From positions 55,997,268 to 56,061,267 of the forward strand of contig NC_062213.1 in NCBI RefSeq assembly GCF_902686445.1: a DNA stretch of 64,000 nucleotides. The letters are read 5' to 3'. Below are positions 1 to 11,819 of the stretch, in pieces. Made by a program: the position numbers and the translations under genes. The notes below the pieces were generated by a model, which was not told the DNA's origin, made no database searches, and saw only the letters and a program-made list of their open reading frames with translations. This DNA is from Sciurus carolinensis (Eukaryota > Chordata > Mammalia > Rodentia > Sciuridae). Positions within the stretch are counted from its first letter, which is position 1; every line of letters begins with the position of its first letter.

Positions 1-1548
1 CTAATGTTTTATTGTTTTTGAAAATTATTCTCCATTTCCTTTTCAGGATTATTATTTTTCCTATTATATTAGTAGAATTAGTTCTACTTATAGTCTGTAC
101 TGATAAAGGTATTTATGAGTCTAAATATACATTGGGGAAAGCACTAAGGTGGGAGATCTAGGAGTAGCATATCAAGGGTAAAGGAAATGTTGAACTCAGA
201 TTGTAAGGGAAAGCAATGGTAAACAAGATAGAAAATGACTTTCTCATCAATTTTTAATATGCATACTTTTTAGACTTCTATATTTCTGGTATCAAGGTGC
301 ATCTTACAGTTGATGGTATATTGATTTAATTGATAACATTTTTTTCTCCTGAATAATTTGTAAAGGTGACTCTAGTAATCAGTAACTTGTTAGGATAAAT
401 TATAGTAATGAAGAAGTTTATGAGTTTCAGAATGAAATGTATTGTAGAAATGAATAAGAAGAGAACCTATTCTGTATCTAAATGTGAATTATGAAATGAA
501 TTGTCTCTTTCTGAAAATTCCAGGCATCTAAAGGTGTAGATGATAATGGAGTTCACCCAGTGATGGGACATAAGTTCATTCTACCTGAGTCTGAAAAAGA
601 CCCAACAAAAATTAACAGAATATACATTTCCTCAGATCATTGATATATGAGTAAATATTTAACAATCAGATTTTGAGTTTAACAAAAGACCTCAATTTGT
701 TGATTTCTCTAGTGTAAATTCTTATTATGGCCAATTTCAAGTTACCGATGTGATGTCACTGAATGCAGGGCTGGGAAGATGTGTGTACGGTGGGTGTGTA
801 CAGTGGACTGTCCATAGCTAATAACAAGCCGACTTCAGCACACCTCTTCCTCTGCTAATCAGACACCAGCCAGTTCTTAGTGAAGTAAGTGGTGTAAACC
901 AGATGATACTTGGGAAGGAAAATTGGCTTCTTACACTTCCTGGCATGGGAGGTAATAGTTCAAGCATGGTTTGAATTAGTATATCAAATAACATACAAAC
1001 TCATTCAGAAGTACTAAGACCTAAGAAAATTTATAAGTAGGTTGTATCTGTCAATTCAGATTTGAGTACCATATTATATATCATGTAGAGTTGTTGAAGG
1101 GAGTAAATTAGTTGTTATATGTAAAGATTTAAAACATGACTGACATGGTAAATAGATGCTATGATTGTTATTTTTCTTGTATTATTGAAATCCTTGTGAC
1201 CTAATGATGATACCAGTCAAAAATTCCTATTGAGGAGCCGTTAGGGAGGAGGCATGTGTGAAGATATGTGGTCCTAAAGTTATCTCAAGAGAAACCTCCT
1301 AAACTGTTGGGTACTGTCAGTAGAAGCTATAACCAGTTATTTTTTCATTAATAAAAGGATATCAGTAATTTAAAAATGAAGTACTATTTTATTTTATACC
1401 AAGAAGTCCTCTAGTCTCTAGTTATAACTGGAAAACTTTTCATCATGCTACATGGGTGAAGTAACTATCTTATTCTTACAGTAATTACCTTATTCTTACA
1501 AGTTCATCTAACATGTGACCAGAGAATCAGATATTAACTTTATAAAAA
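1..1548. other. AT-rich single-copy DNA, no gene seen
   Basis: No reading frame of note and no repeat family that I recognise. A short direct repeat of cttattcttaca lies near 1470-1500. The sequence looks like ordinary intergenic or intronic DNA. Confidence 0.5.
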
Positions 1549-1560
1549 GATGGGTTTGTT

Positions 1561-1666
1561 TTCTTTTCTTTTCTTTTCTTTTTTTGTTTGCAGTACTGGG
1601 GATTAAATTCAGGGCCTCATGCATGCTAGGCAAGTGCTCTAACACTGATCCATATCCCCAGCCCTA
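1561..1666 (-). mobile_element. ID-type SINE (tRNA-derived), minus strand
   Basis: Read on the minus strand it has the ID order: ctggggat start, A-box-like region, tagcatgcatgag centre, B-box-like region, then an A/G-rich tail seen here as T/C-rich sequence at 1561-1585. Several substitutions mark it as an older copy. Confidence 0.85.
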
Positions 1667-1906
1667 TAAAGACATATTTTTATAGACAACTCTGAGATAT
1701 TTCTTAGCAGAGTCACCTGTTTAGATAATTTCATTATAACATCCAAATACTAGTAATATACCTATTTCTTTATATTAAAGGATAGGATTTTGTTAATGAT
1801 ATTTCTTTCATGCATATTTATATCTTTGTGGATATTCTTTTATCCACATTGTTTTTTTCTTAATTAAAATTTTACAACATCAATTTTGTCTTTATGTCAT
1901 ATTCTT

Positions 1907-1982
1907 TTATTTTGTTGTACCTGGGATTGAACCCATGACCTTGTGCATGGCAGGCATTCTACCGGTGAGTTATCCCCAGTCC
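1907..1982 (-). mobile_element. ID-type SINE with 14-bp target-site duplication
   Basis: The ID body on the minus strand is bracketed by perfect copies of tatgtcatattctt at 1893-1906 and 1983-1996, which fix both ends of the insertion. Confidence 0.9.
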
Positions 1983-2355
1983 TATGTCATATTCTTGAAC
2001 ATAATATTTCAGAATGCCTTACAGATCTAGAATTATGAATTAGATTTTTATGCCTTATTTGCTAAATCACAAAATTTTAAATATCAGTATTTAGGATCAG
2101 ATCTTTATTTAGTGCTATAGTATGATTTGAATTTACTCTATATGTAGTATAGCTTTAAATGGTTAAATACTGGAGTCTTGCAGCGTTTATTAAATCTTAA
2201 ATTTTTATTGAAAGCCATATATGTATCACGTATGCACATATTGTTTTATGGAAATTAATATATGGTTTCAAAAAACGCTCATTTTTTTCTCTTTTCTCCC
2301 CAATGAAGCAGTGTGTTTAATGAAACTCTTTTGTGGGGAAAAACTCAAGGTAATT

Positions 2356-2628
2356 TTTTTTTTTTTTTTCCTTTTTTGGGGTGGCAGGGCAGTGCTGTGG
2401 GTTGAGCCCAGGAGTATTCTACCCCTGAACTACATCCCCAGACTTTTTTCTTTTTCACCTTTTTTCTTTTTCTTTTCTTTTTCTTCTTTCTTCTTTCTTT
2501 TTTTTTTCTTTTCTTTTCTTTTTTTTTGATAGGATCTTGCCAAGTTGCTGAGGCTGGTCTCAAACTTGGACCTCCTATCTCAGCTTCCCGAATCTCTGGG
2601 ATTACAGATGTGTATTACTACGCCAGTC
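2356..2628 (-). mobile_element. Composite B1+ID SINE, minus strand
   Basis: On the minus strand it starts with a 7SL-derived B1/Alu-like part (2530-2628; the complement holds gctgaggctggtctcaaac), continues through a very long A/G-rich linker (2440-2529, seen as pyrimidines) and ends in an ID part (2385-2440) and a poly-A tail. This B1-ID fusion is the dimeric SINE known from squirrels (B1-dID/MEN type). The two frames at 2221-2563 are only translations of this element. Confidence 0.85.
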
Positions 2629-2883
2629 AGAATCTAATAATTTTGCAAATAAGTTCTCTACTCTTTAGAGCAGTCACTGTATTAGTTTTTTAATGTTGTA
2701 CAAGAGTTAAATGCCTGCTTCTCTGTGTTCTATAGTTATCTCTCAGCTCCTGCTTCCATGGAACCACACGTGTAGTATCCAGTTACCATCCAGAAATACC
2801 CACTTAAATTTGTACTTGCAAAATCAATACATTCATGAATGATGATCATGAAAAAGAAGGAGCCAGAGTAGTACAGGGGTTGA

Positions 2884-3058
2884 TTTATTCATTTCTATGC
2901 TCATTCATTCCTTCATTCACTCATAATAAATATGACTGAACCTCTTCAATTTGCCAGGCACTATTTTAAGGGTTGGTTAAAAAAACAGACTAGTTCTCTT
3001 TCCTCATGAAGTGAATATTCTAATGGGAGAAGGAGGAACAGCAGATAGGAAACAAGTA
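2884..3058 (-). mobile_element. L2 LINE 3' end, minus strand
   Basis: The cattcattc repeats, the tgccaggcac core and the block resembling atggagcttacattctagtggg follow the reversed 3' end of mammalian L2. The copy is highly decayed. Confidence 0.65.
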
Positions 3059-3079
3059 TATAAATCCATATAAAATATT

Positions 3080-3230
3080 AGGGGTTGAGGTTGTAGCTCA
3101 GTGGTAGAGCACTTGCCTACTTGTGTGAAGCACTGGGTTTGAGTCTCAGCCCAAATATAAATAAATTAATTAAATAAAGGTCCATCTACAACTAGAAAAA
3201 ATATTTTTTAAAAAAATAATAAATAAATAA
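3080..3230 (+). mobile_element. ID-type SINE with squirrel 3' tail and 10-bp TSD
   Basis: ID body (ggttgtagctcagtggtaga) at 3083-3155, followed by the squirrel-type extension containing aaaggtccatctacaacta and an A-rich tail. ataaaatatt at 3070-3079 and 3231-3240 flank it. Confidence 0.88.
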
Positions 3231-3439
3231 ATAAAATATTGGTGGTTATACAAATAGGTAATATGGTGACAAGGTGCTAATGAGTAGAAAATAAAAATAT
3301 TCAGAAAAGGCCTTTGAACTCTACTTCTGTTTCTGTTGCTGTAAGTGTGAAATGCTATCAAAGTACCTGTTTTTTTTAGAGAAATGTGATTCATTTTATT
3401 TGATATTTAGATTTACTGAATATATGGAAACACAGTAGA

Positions 3440-3867
3440 GCAAACTTTTAATACCAGTCTTTTTACTTTATTTGGTCTAATTAGTTATACATGACAGTAG
3501 AATGCATTTTGACACATTGTACATAGATGGAGTATAATTTCTCATTCTTCTGGTTGCACATGATGTAGGATCACACCAGTCTTATAGTCATGTATGCATA
3601 AAGGGTATTAATGTCTGATTCATTCTACTATCCTTCCTAACTCCTGCCCACTTCCCTCCATTCACTCCTCTCTGCCTAATCCAAAGTACCTCTATTCTTC
3701 CTTAGTTGCCCCCACCATTGTTAATTAGCATCTGCATATCAGCGAAAACATTTGACCTTTGGTTCTTTGGGATTGGCTTATTTCACTTAACAAGATACTT
3801 TCCGTCTCCATCCACTTACTGGCAAATGCCTAATTTCATTCTGTTTTAAGGCTGAGTAATATTCCAT

Positions 3868-3904
<37 letters not shown>

Positions 3905-4066
3905 AACATTTTCTTTATCCATTCATCTATTGAAGGACACCTAGGTTGGTTCCATAGTTTAGGTATTGTGCATTGAGGTGCTATAAACATTGATAGGCTG
4001 CATCACTGTAGTATGCTGATTTTAAGTCCTTTAGGTATAAACCCAGGAATGGGATAGCTGGGTCAG
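3440..4066 (-). mobile_element. Sciurid L1, 3' end of ORF2 plus 3' UTR (minus-strand half of an inverted L1)
   Basis: The minus strand encodes a decayed C-terminus of the L1 reverse-transcriptase protein (the frame at 3787-3990 includes the WNQPRCPSIDEWIKK segment and the MEYYSALKQNEI segment) followed by the L1 3' UTR running left to about 3440. A (TG)14 run at 3872-3900 lies inside it, where the consensus has a short TA/CA stretch. It is continuous with the oppositely oriented L1 piece at 4067-4850, and the two together form one insertion. Confidence 0.85.
3872..3900. repeat. (TG)n microsatellite inside L1
   Basis: About 14 uninterrupted TG units expanded within the L1 ORF2 region. Confidence 0.95.
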
Positions 4067-4850
4067 AATAGAAGACAGAGACAAACCCACAAATATACTG
4101 TTATTCATACTAGACAAAGGCGCCAAAAACATTCATTGAAGAAAAAGTAGCCTCTTCAACAAATGGTGCTGGGAAAACTGGAAATCCACATGTAGCAAAA
4201 TGAAATTAAACCCCTATATCTCACCCTGTACAAACTCAAAGTGGATCAAAGACTGAGGCACTAGAATAGAGACCCTGCACTTAACAGAAAAAAAAAGTAG
4301 ACCCATATCTTCACCATGTCAGTTTTGGAACTGACTTCCTTAACAAGACTCCTAAAATGCAAGAAGTAAAAATCAAGAATCAATAAATGGGATGAATTCC
4401 AACTAAAAAGCCTCTTCTCAGCAAAGGAAGAATAACATGAAGAAAGTGCCTACAGAATGGGAGAAAATCTTGACCACATGCACCTCAAATAGAGTATTAA
4501 CCTTCAGAATATATAAAGGACTCAAAAAGCTTAACACCCCAAAAAACAACCCAGTCAATAAATGGACTAAGGAACTGAACAGACACTTCACAGAAGAAGA
4601 TTTACAAGTGATCAACAGATATATGGAAAAATGTTCAACATCTCTTGTAATAAGAGAAATGCAAATCAAAACTACCTAAGATTTTATCTTACTCCAGTCA
4701 GATGGCAATTATCAAGAATACAAGCAACAATAAGTGTTGGCAAGGATGTGGGGGAAAAGATGTACTCATACATTACTGGTGGGACCACAAATTGGTGCAA
4801 CCACTGTGGAAAGCAATACGAAGATTCTTCAAAGTGCCTTCTTTTTAAAA
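4067..4850 (+). mobile_element. Sciurid L1 ORF2 fragment, inverted 5' half of the same insertion
   Basis: The plus strand carries ORF2 sequence just upstream of that in the left half. The frame at 4437-4679 includes [20 protein letters not shown] and [10 protein letters not shown], typical of the L1 ORF2p C-terminal third, and the next frame (4631-4975) continues it after a frameshift. It stops close to the L1 position where the left half begins. Non-functional. Confidence 0.85.
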
Positions 4851-6445
4851 AAATGAGAAATGATAAACAGGAGTTAAAGTATAAACTCTATTCCTCTCTG
4901 ATCCTGTGGGTCAGAAATGTTGTTTTTAATAGTACGTGCAAGGCGGTGACTCTTTTCAGTCAATATTTAACCTGAATTGTTTAATTGCTCATGGCAATGT
5001 AGGTATCAACTCCAGGTCTAAATCTACATACATTGCATTTTGGAGAACGACTTCCTAAGTTAGCAGATTCCTTGTTTTCAGTTTGTACTTTTTTCATGAA
5101 AGTTTATTCTTTTCACTGAATGTTTATAAAATCTCTTGATTTGTGTATGTAAAAATATTTACGTTCTTTGTAAAACCCTTCTCTAGGTTTCTTACACTTA
5201 GAAAATATTGTCAGACCAGCATATTATTTTAGTTAGTTTTTATTTCTACTTTTGTCCAAAACAAAATTTGTGAGTAGGAACCTACTTTATTCACATGTTT
5301 GCTTATTGGCTCTGTCATTGGTGGGAAAGATGATAGCACTGAATGGGGAAATAATGAAGTCCAGCTGGGTTGTTTCTGTGCTACCCTTTTTATACCTACA
5401 AGATTTGATTATGTGACTAGATAGAACAGCTTGTTGGGCTGGACACCTGTTGGCATTCTCCCTCCATAATGTCCAGGCCTCCAACTGAATAGATTCTAGG
5501 AGGCTCAATCTCAGTTCTGACAGACCTTCCTGTTGTGATACATTTAAAATCACTATTAATAAGACCTGGAGATTTCTATAACTTATTTATCATTTATCAG
5601 ACTGACCTCTTTTTTATAATCCCTTTAGAAAATCATTTCAGACTTTTGTGTTTTGGGTACATTTAAAGATTAATTAAATGTAGTGAAAATAATTAAAATT
5701 CAATGAAATATCCAGATTAGCCAGATTTTAATTTTTTCATTATTTAAATAAATAAGTTTGTTGGCATTTCAGACTTACAGCAGCTGATAAGGATTGGAAA
5801 CATTTTGGTTACCTGAATAATATAATTGGCTAAATAATAGTCTCTTAATAAGCTCTATATTTTTGTTTTAATATTTAATTTAATAGTTAAATATTTATGC
5901 TGTATAATTTTTTGTTTTAATATTAGTTTTGAGGAACTGTTTTCAACCTTTGCATCAAGAAGCCCTAGAATTTTGCAGAAAGGTTTCAAAGATTTTGCAG
6001 AGGATGGGCAATAGAGAGCAGTTTTAGAACAGTTTCACCTTTTCTGTTATTTATTACAGTTGTGGAACATTCTGTTTAAGTGTGTGGGTAGTGGTGGCTT
6101 TTTTCTACTGCAAAAAAAGTTAAAGTTTGGAAAGTACTTTTAAAGGAAGAAACTAATTCTAGAAAGATATTGCATTTTTAATAATGTTTAGAGTCTAAGC
6201 TATAGTATTTAAACTTGAACAATAGTAATCTAGAATTACAATATAGAAATATAAGGAATTTCAGAGATTTGGGGACATGAGTGGGACCTCATACTTATAG
6301 CTCTGACCTCAAAAGTTTTACCCATTACATTTTTCTTCCAAATCGAAAGCTAAATTTAATGTTTTAGAAAGACTCCATTAAGTAAAGTTGTTTTGTTAAG
6401 CAATTGCTATTGAATTGGTATGAAAAGAATACTATAAATATTGAA
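4851..6445. other. AT-rich single-copy DNA, no gene seen
   Basis: No recognisable gene. The stretch 5290-5550 is richer in GC than its surroundings and could be a decayed LTR or DNA transposon, but I could not name it. The remainder is unremarkable AT-rich DNA. Confidence 0.4.
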
Positions 6446-6450
6446 AAAAT

Positions 6451-6534
6451 TAGGGCTAGGGGTTGTGGTAGAGTGCTTGCCCACCGTGCCCTGGGTTCAA
6501 TCCCTAGCAACACACACACACATACACACACACA
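6451..6534 (+). mobile_element. ID-type SINE, internally deleted, with (CA)n tail
   Basis: ggttgtggtagagtgcttgc, then the B-box-like gggttcaatcc, then a CA-rich tail (6511-6534) in place of the usual poly-A. Confidence 0.8.
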
Positions 6535-7013
6535 ATATTAGAAAGAATATTATGAACATGTGAAGGTATTCCTTTCAAAATGTCTTTGTGTTCCTATTCT
6601 GCTTTCATGTGACTGGCCCTGGCAGACCTAGGTGGGTATTTTTATGTAAGAAAGTCAGTACAGAGCTGCAGAGGGTGAACCCCAACTCAGAGAAAAGATA
6701 TAGACCTAATTTTAGAATAGCCTTACTGATTTGCTGTAAGTTAATTTCTTTACAAGTGTATGTGTGCCCTTTTCTGTGAATCTTCTCTTTGACCTACTTC
6801 CATGAACATTCTAAGTCAGAGGGCTTCTGTGATTTAAACAAAGCACTTTTCTTACCATGTGACCCTGCCTACCCCTTATATATTTTTTCTTCTGTCATAT
6901 TAATATAGCACACAATTTTACAAAATTTGTCTCAGTGTGAATTAAACTTGCTCTTTTTCCATATTCCATCTGATTTCTTTCCATAATCATACCAGATTAC
7001 ATTACTACATTGG

Positions 7014-7450
7014 CGATATGGTTTGGATGTGAGGTGTCCCCCAAAAGCTCATGTGTGAGACAATGCAAGGTTCAGAGAAGAAATGATTGGGTTGTAAGAG
7101 TCTTAACTTAATCAGTGATTTAATCCCCTCCCATGGGATTAACTGAGTGGTAACTGAAGTGATAGGGTGTGGCTGGAGGAGATTGGAATTGGTGTGGCTT
7201 TGGGGTATATATTTTGTATCTGGAGAGTGGAGTCTCTCACTCTCTTTGTGCTTTCTGATGATGTGAGCTGCTTCTCTCTGCCACACTTTTCTGCCATGAT
7301 GTTCTGCCTCACCTTGAACCCTGAGGAATGAAACCTGTTGTCTATGGATTGAGACCTCTGAAACTGTGAGTCCTCAAATAAACTCTTCCTGCTCTACAGT
7401 TGTGCTGGTCAAGTCATTTAATCACAGCAGCCAAAAAGGTGACTAAAACA
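7014..7450 (+). mobile_element. Solo MaLR-type LTR with 5-bp TSD
   Basis: It starts gatatggtttggatgtg and ends gactaaaaca, the general form of THE1/MST/MLT-class (ERVL-MaLR) LTRs. An AATAAA-type signal (caaataaact) lies at about 7374. attgg at 7009-7013 and 7451-7455 is an exact 5-bp target duplication. No internal retroviral sequence is left, so this is a solo LTR. The minus-strand frame at 7005-7286 has no meaning as a protein. Confidence 0.88.
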
Positions 7451-7504
7451 ATTGGCATTTTATATTGTTTAATTTATAACTTACAAGAAACATTGAAAGT
7501 GGAC

Positions 7505-7642
7505 AATTTTATTTTCATTCTTCAAATGAAGAAAATAAGTCTCTGAACATAAATAATGTGTTGCAGTCACACAATTAGTAACTAACAAAGCAGAGATCCA
7601 AACCTAGTGCTGTATAGATCTGAAGCCCATCAATGTTCTTTT
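7505..7642 (-). mobile_element. MIR SINE, minus strand
   Basis: Decayed match to the reversed MIR core (gaagaaaataagtctctgaac ... gtcacacaattagtaac). Confidence 0.65.
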
Positions 7643-7842
7643 CAACTTACTGTTGTTTTCTAAGTTGTAGAACATATAGTTACTCAAGTGTCTTAAAAAC
7701 CTCCTAAAATAGTCTCACATATGAAGTAGTTTCAGACCACGGACCCTGAGGTTAGGGTGGTAGTGAGATAGGGAGCATTGTGCTGGGCTGCTAAGGGATG
7801 GTGGTAGTCCATTGTGATACCCTTGGTTATGGTGTTCATAAC

Positions 7843-8196
7843 TGCCGTGTTCTGAATGTTTATGTGCCCCCAGGACTCATACATCGAAAGATAATCATCA
7901 GTGGGATGTTTTTGAGAAATGAGCTAATGGGAAGTGATTAGATCATGAGAGCTATACCCTCATGAGTAGGATTAGCGTCCTTATAAATGTAGCCCCGGAG
8001 AACTGCCTTGGTCCTTCTGCCAAGAGAGGACACAGTGAGAAACTGCCACCTGTGACCAGGACCAGCCTTCACCAGACACTGAATCACAGGTACCTTGTTC
8101 TTGGACTTCATAGCTTCTGACCGTGAGAAATAAATGTTGTTCATATGCTACCTAATTTATGATATTTAGTTATAGGAGCCTGAACCAACTAACACA
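7843..8196 (+). mobile_element. Solo MLT1-class MaLR LTR
   Basis: The block order is that of MLT1/MST LTRs: ctgaatgtttatgtgccccc, gatcatgagagctataccctc, ccttataaatg, gagaggacacagtgagaa, cttggacttcatagc, gtgagaaataaatg, ending in ctaacaca. It is more diverged than the LTR at 7014. The target duplication was not resolved. Confidence 0.82.
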
Positions 8197-8199
8197 ATG

Positions 8200-9335
8200 G
8201 AATAATGTATTTAGATAATGTACACCAATAAGATAATGACTAGCAGGCAACATTTTGTTTTTGAATGGATCTATATCATAATTATAGTGAGACCTGTTGT
8301 CATAGTAACTGGTTAAAATTTGACAATGGTTCGTCACTTTAAGTCAGAATGCCTTGTGATATTTAGGAAATTATTTATTTATTAAATTTTTAAAATTTGT
8401 TTCTTAATTTAGGCCACTAAGTTTTATTAAGTTTATTCTGCAAATAATAGAAGTTGGCCAGCTTAATTTTTAATTCTTTATTGGTGCTTTTTAAAATGCA
8501 TCATCTATTTTCTTTAAACTTTGCTATATCTAAAGTAATTTAACCTTTATTGTTGGTTGATGATGAGCCAGGGTCATAATTATAAATACTATTTTTTTAT
8601 TATATCATCATATAAATACTATATAGAATTATTGTTTAATAGCCACATAATCTCCTAGTTCTGTAGTTTTGTTTCAACTTTCCTTTTCTGCTACTATGCC
8701 CAATTCTGCTTTTTAGTAGACCTCTTAATTATCTTGTTTCAGGGTGTGAGAAATTGGTCACCATGTGTATTATGCTTAAAATAAGAGCAGTAGTATGTGA
8801 GTGAGGACCTAGCAGCCACAAGTGCATGCACTTTAATGCATGGACTTCAACATGTATTTTGACAGCTCCTAAACTCCTTCTGCTTAATTCTCATTGGGTT
8901 CTGCAGATACCTGATGTCATCAGATAACTAACTTCCTGATAAGTGAAGTGTCACTCGTTTGGGGTTTTGCCTGCGTCAACTGCCTGCTCATTGATGCCCT
9001 TACTAGGGATTGTCACATATCAGCACAGTGTTTGTTGAACCAGTCAAGGTGCTGAGTGTTTTGACATGAGCATTTATCATGGTTGAAGCTTTAGGACCTC
9101 CTGTAGGAACAATAGGGAAAATAAAATGAGATTATTGAGTCCCAAATTCTATTTGAGATGGTGCTATTTCTTATATGAATTTGTAAGTAGTGAGCAGTTT
9201 TGTTAAGCCCAAAAAATTGCTTTATGGCATTGATTAGTTTGGTTGCTTTGGAAAATACCTGTAAAACATTTTATCAGTCTCAAGAAATTTCTTTTATTAA
9301 TTTTATTTTTAAATAAATTAGGCATGTTACAGTTT
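8200..9335. other. AT-rich single-copy DNA, no gene seen
   Basis: No coding or repeat signature that I can name. The stretch 8870-9060 has more balanced base composition than its flanks. Confidence 0.4.
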
Positions 9336-9339
9336 TTCA

Positions 9340-10060
9340 TTGAGCCAGCAAGCTTTTAAGGTGCAGCTATGATATGCTGCCTCTGTATTTGGTGCTTATG
9401 ATGTATGGATTAAAAGCAATCTCTGCTTTCTGGGAATTGATTCAATCTGGGGCATAGAGAATAAACTGATAGGTATATCACTGAGTTCTTTTTACTGATT
9501 ATACGGGAATGGAGAAGAGAGTAATCAATGATTCAGTTGTTTGTGTCAGAGAAGCTTTCTCAATGTAACTAATAGTTGAACTGAGTTGTAAAAGATAGGT
9601 AGGAGCCACTAAGTGCAGGCAGTGAGTGTTTCTAGATGAGGGAGCACAACTTGGCAAACACTTCAAGTAAGCAGAGCCTGTCTTTTCTGAGAAGCCAGGA
9701 GGCTTAGTGGCCTAAATTAAGGAGAAGTGGTGGAAGAGTAAGGAGGCAGATAGAGCCAATTTTTCAGAAACTTTTATGCCATTCTAAAAAAGTGGGATTG
9801 TATTATGAAGTTGTTGAATAGCCATTAAAATATTGTAATAGGTAACATAGATCATATTTTCATTTCAGTGAGATCATTCTGGCAAAGGTATGGAGTATAT
9901 GTTGAAGAACAATGCAGAAGTTAGTTCAGTAAGGAAGCTATTGGAAAAAATTGATGTGGATGTGAAATAAGTCTGCATGTGGGGAAAGGAGATAGCAATT
10001 TAGGATATAGAGGAGACAGGTTTTGTGGACTAAATAGTCCTAGATTGGAAAAATTTTGAA
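9340..10060 (-). mobile_element. L2 LINE, long decayed copy, minus strand
   Basis: Several blocks occur in the order expected for reversed L2: agagaagctttctcaatgta, gagccactaagtgcagg, gggagcacaacttggcaaac, gtgagatcattctggcaaag, aggaagctattgg and gatgtggatgtg. Together they span the terminal L2 region, with heavy substitution. Confidence 0.6.
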
Positions 10061-10064
10061 TAGT

Positions 10065-11555
10065 ATTTTATTTCAGATGTAAATGACTAGGTAGGTGTAG
10101 TGAGTTAGGTTGAATTGGGGAGGTGGAGAAGAGATTATGTATTATATTGATATTTTTGCCCACTTGCCCAGATTTACATGATTTCCATTCATGGTCATAA
10201 TACTTCTGTTTAGTTATTGAGCAAGGAACATTTCTCTTTTTTATGATATCCCTTTGACTAATCCACGTTTCTTGTATTTTACAAAGAGCCAAAAATCTTT
10301 TCATTTTATGGTTATATTTTAGTTTTGATTCTTTAAGAGTCGTTGACATCTTCTGTAAAATCCTCAGGTTCAGTTTTGTAAGTGAAGTCTACTTATTATT
10401 GTGGAAATGAGTGTTGTGTCTTTTAAAGTATTATCTCTACATGGGCATCTGTATCACAACATTCATGATTGACACCTCTGAAAATCGAAGAGTTTCAAAA
10501 CAAGCATGATTGGCAGCTCTAAGGTAACTAGCATGTGCATTGAATACTATGTGTACTTTTGTTTGACACTAAGGTGGAATAAACAAGCTAATTTCCCAGT
10601 CTTTGTTTCTATTTCAGGTTCTATGATATGTAGGGTCAAATAGAAAGTGGAATGTATGTTGAATGTTTCAAAAACTAAAGTTTGCAAGGTGTATTGGGGG
10701 AAAAATAAAACAAGAATTTGAATAGAGTGGGTCTTTTTATTCCAGAGGACATGGAACACAATTAAAAAGTATGCATATCTTTGAATAGATTGGTGATTTA
10801 AAAATCATCCTATTAGCTTTTCTTTAACAGAACTCTGATTTTTTTTAAGGAAAAGAGAGCATGTTATATTTAACTTTTAATAAGAAGCCTTAGAAATATG
10901 TTCTAATATGATATATGTTCAAATATGAATTATATGTTAAAAATATCAAATTATAAAATATGAGTTTAGTAATGTTCTGGGTTCATGAAACACATGTGAT
11001 TTTCAGACCAAATGGCATTAGAGGGTAATTTTTTCTTGTTTTCATAAATGTCATGCAAAGTTCTGTTGGATTTTGTTCTGATGGATTGGTTGTTCTGATT
11101 CTATTTTGATTGGCACACAAAATTGACTTACTTTATGTAGCAGTCACATGTATGGTTTTATCAGTCCAGAGACTATCCAAGTTTATATGTCGAGTAGTTT
11201 GCCATATATGCCATTTTAGGACTGTAAAGGTCAAAAGTGAATCTGGAAACTACTTTGGTGGCTGCTTGTTAAAGAATGCAAGCAATTAAGTGTTCCCACA
11301 AAAACTTTGAAGTTAGTATCTTAATAGGACGAAGAGGAAAAAGTCAAGGCTATACTCCTACAGTTGGTTCAGGCTATAGTTCTATTCCCTTACGAGTGAA
11401 TTTTTGAAAAATTAGAAGTTATCTTAATAGATGGTTTGCGTTCTATTTTAGTTTGTAGAATTCTGTATTAATTTAGGTTGCCACTTGATAACATCTAGTG
11501 ACTCTTAGGAACTCAGAATTTCAGCATGTACTTTGTAATTTGTGATTAATTATAC
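10065..11555. other. AT-rich DNA, no gene seen
   Basis: Nothing recognisable. The minus-strand frames at 10068-10349 and 10547-10759 show no domain, signal or splice context. Confidence 0.4.
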
Positions 11556-11815
11556 AGATCATAGCTAACATTTGTTGAGTACTCTCTCCTTGCTAAGTGC
11601 TTTGTTCAAAGATTTGTGTGCATTGATTTCTTTAACCTTTTAACTCTGTATCGTAGACACTGTTAGGATCCTCATTTAGTGGGGAAAAAGCACTGAAGAA
11701 ACTAAGACTTATAGAGATTTTAAGTATTTACCCAGAAATGACAGTAAGTAAGCACCTGAGGCAGTGTAGCTTAAGTTCATTTTTGTTAACCACTACTTTA
11801 GGCTATTCAAAAACA
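11556..11815 (-). mobile_element. MIR SINE, nearly full length, minus strand
   Basis: It runs from gctaacatttgttgagtac (reversed MIR 3' end) through ggaaaaagcactgaagaaac to ttaaccactactttagg (reversed MIR 5' end), so almost the whole consensus is present. Confidence 0.75.
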
Positions 11816-11819
11816 CTTC

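Noticed and set aside
4437..4975. Two overlapping reading frames that resemble a protein
   Set aside because: They are frameshifted pieces of L1 ORF2 ([10 protein letters not shown] and REMQIKTT segments), not a host gene.
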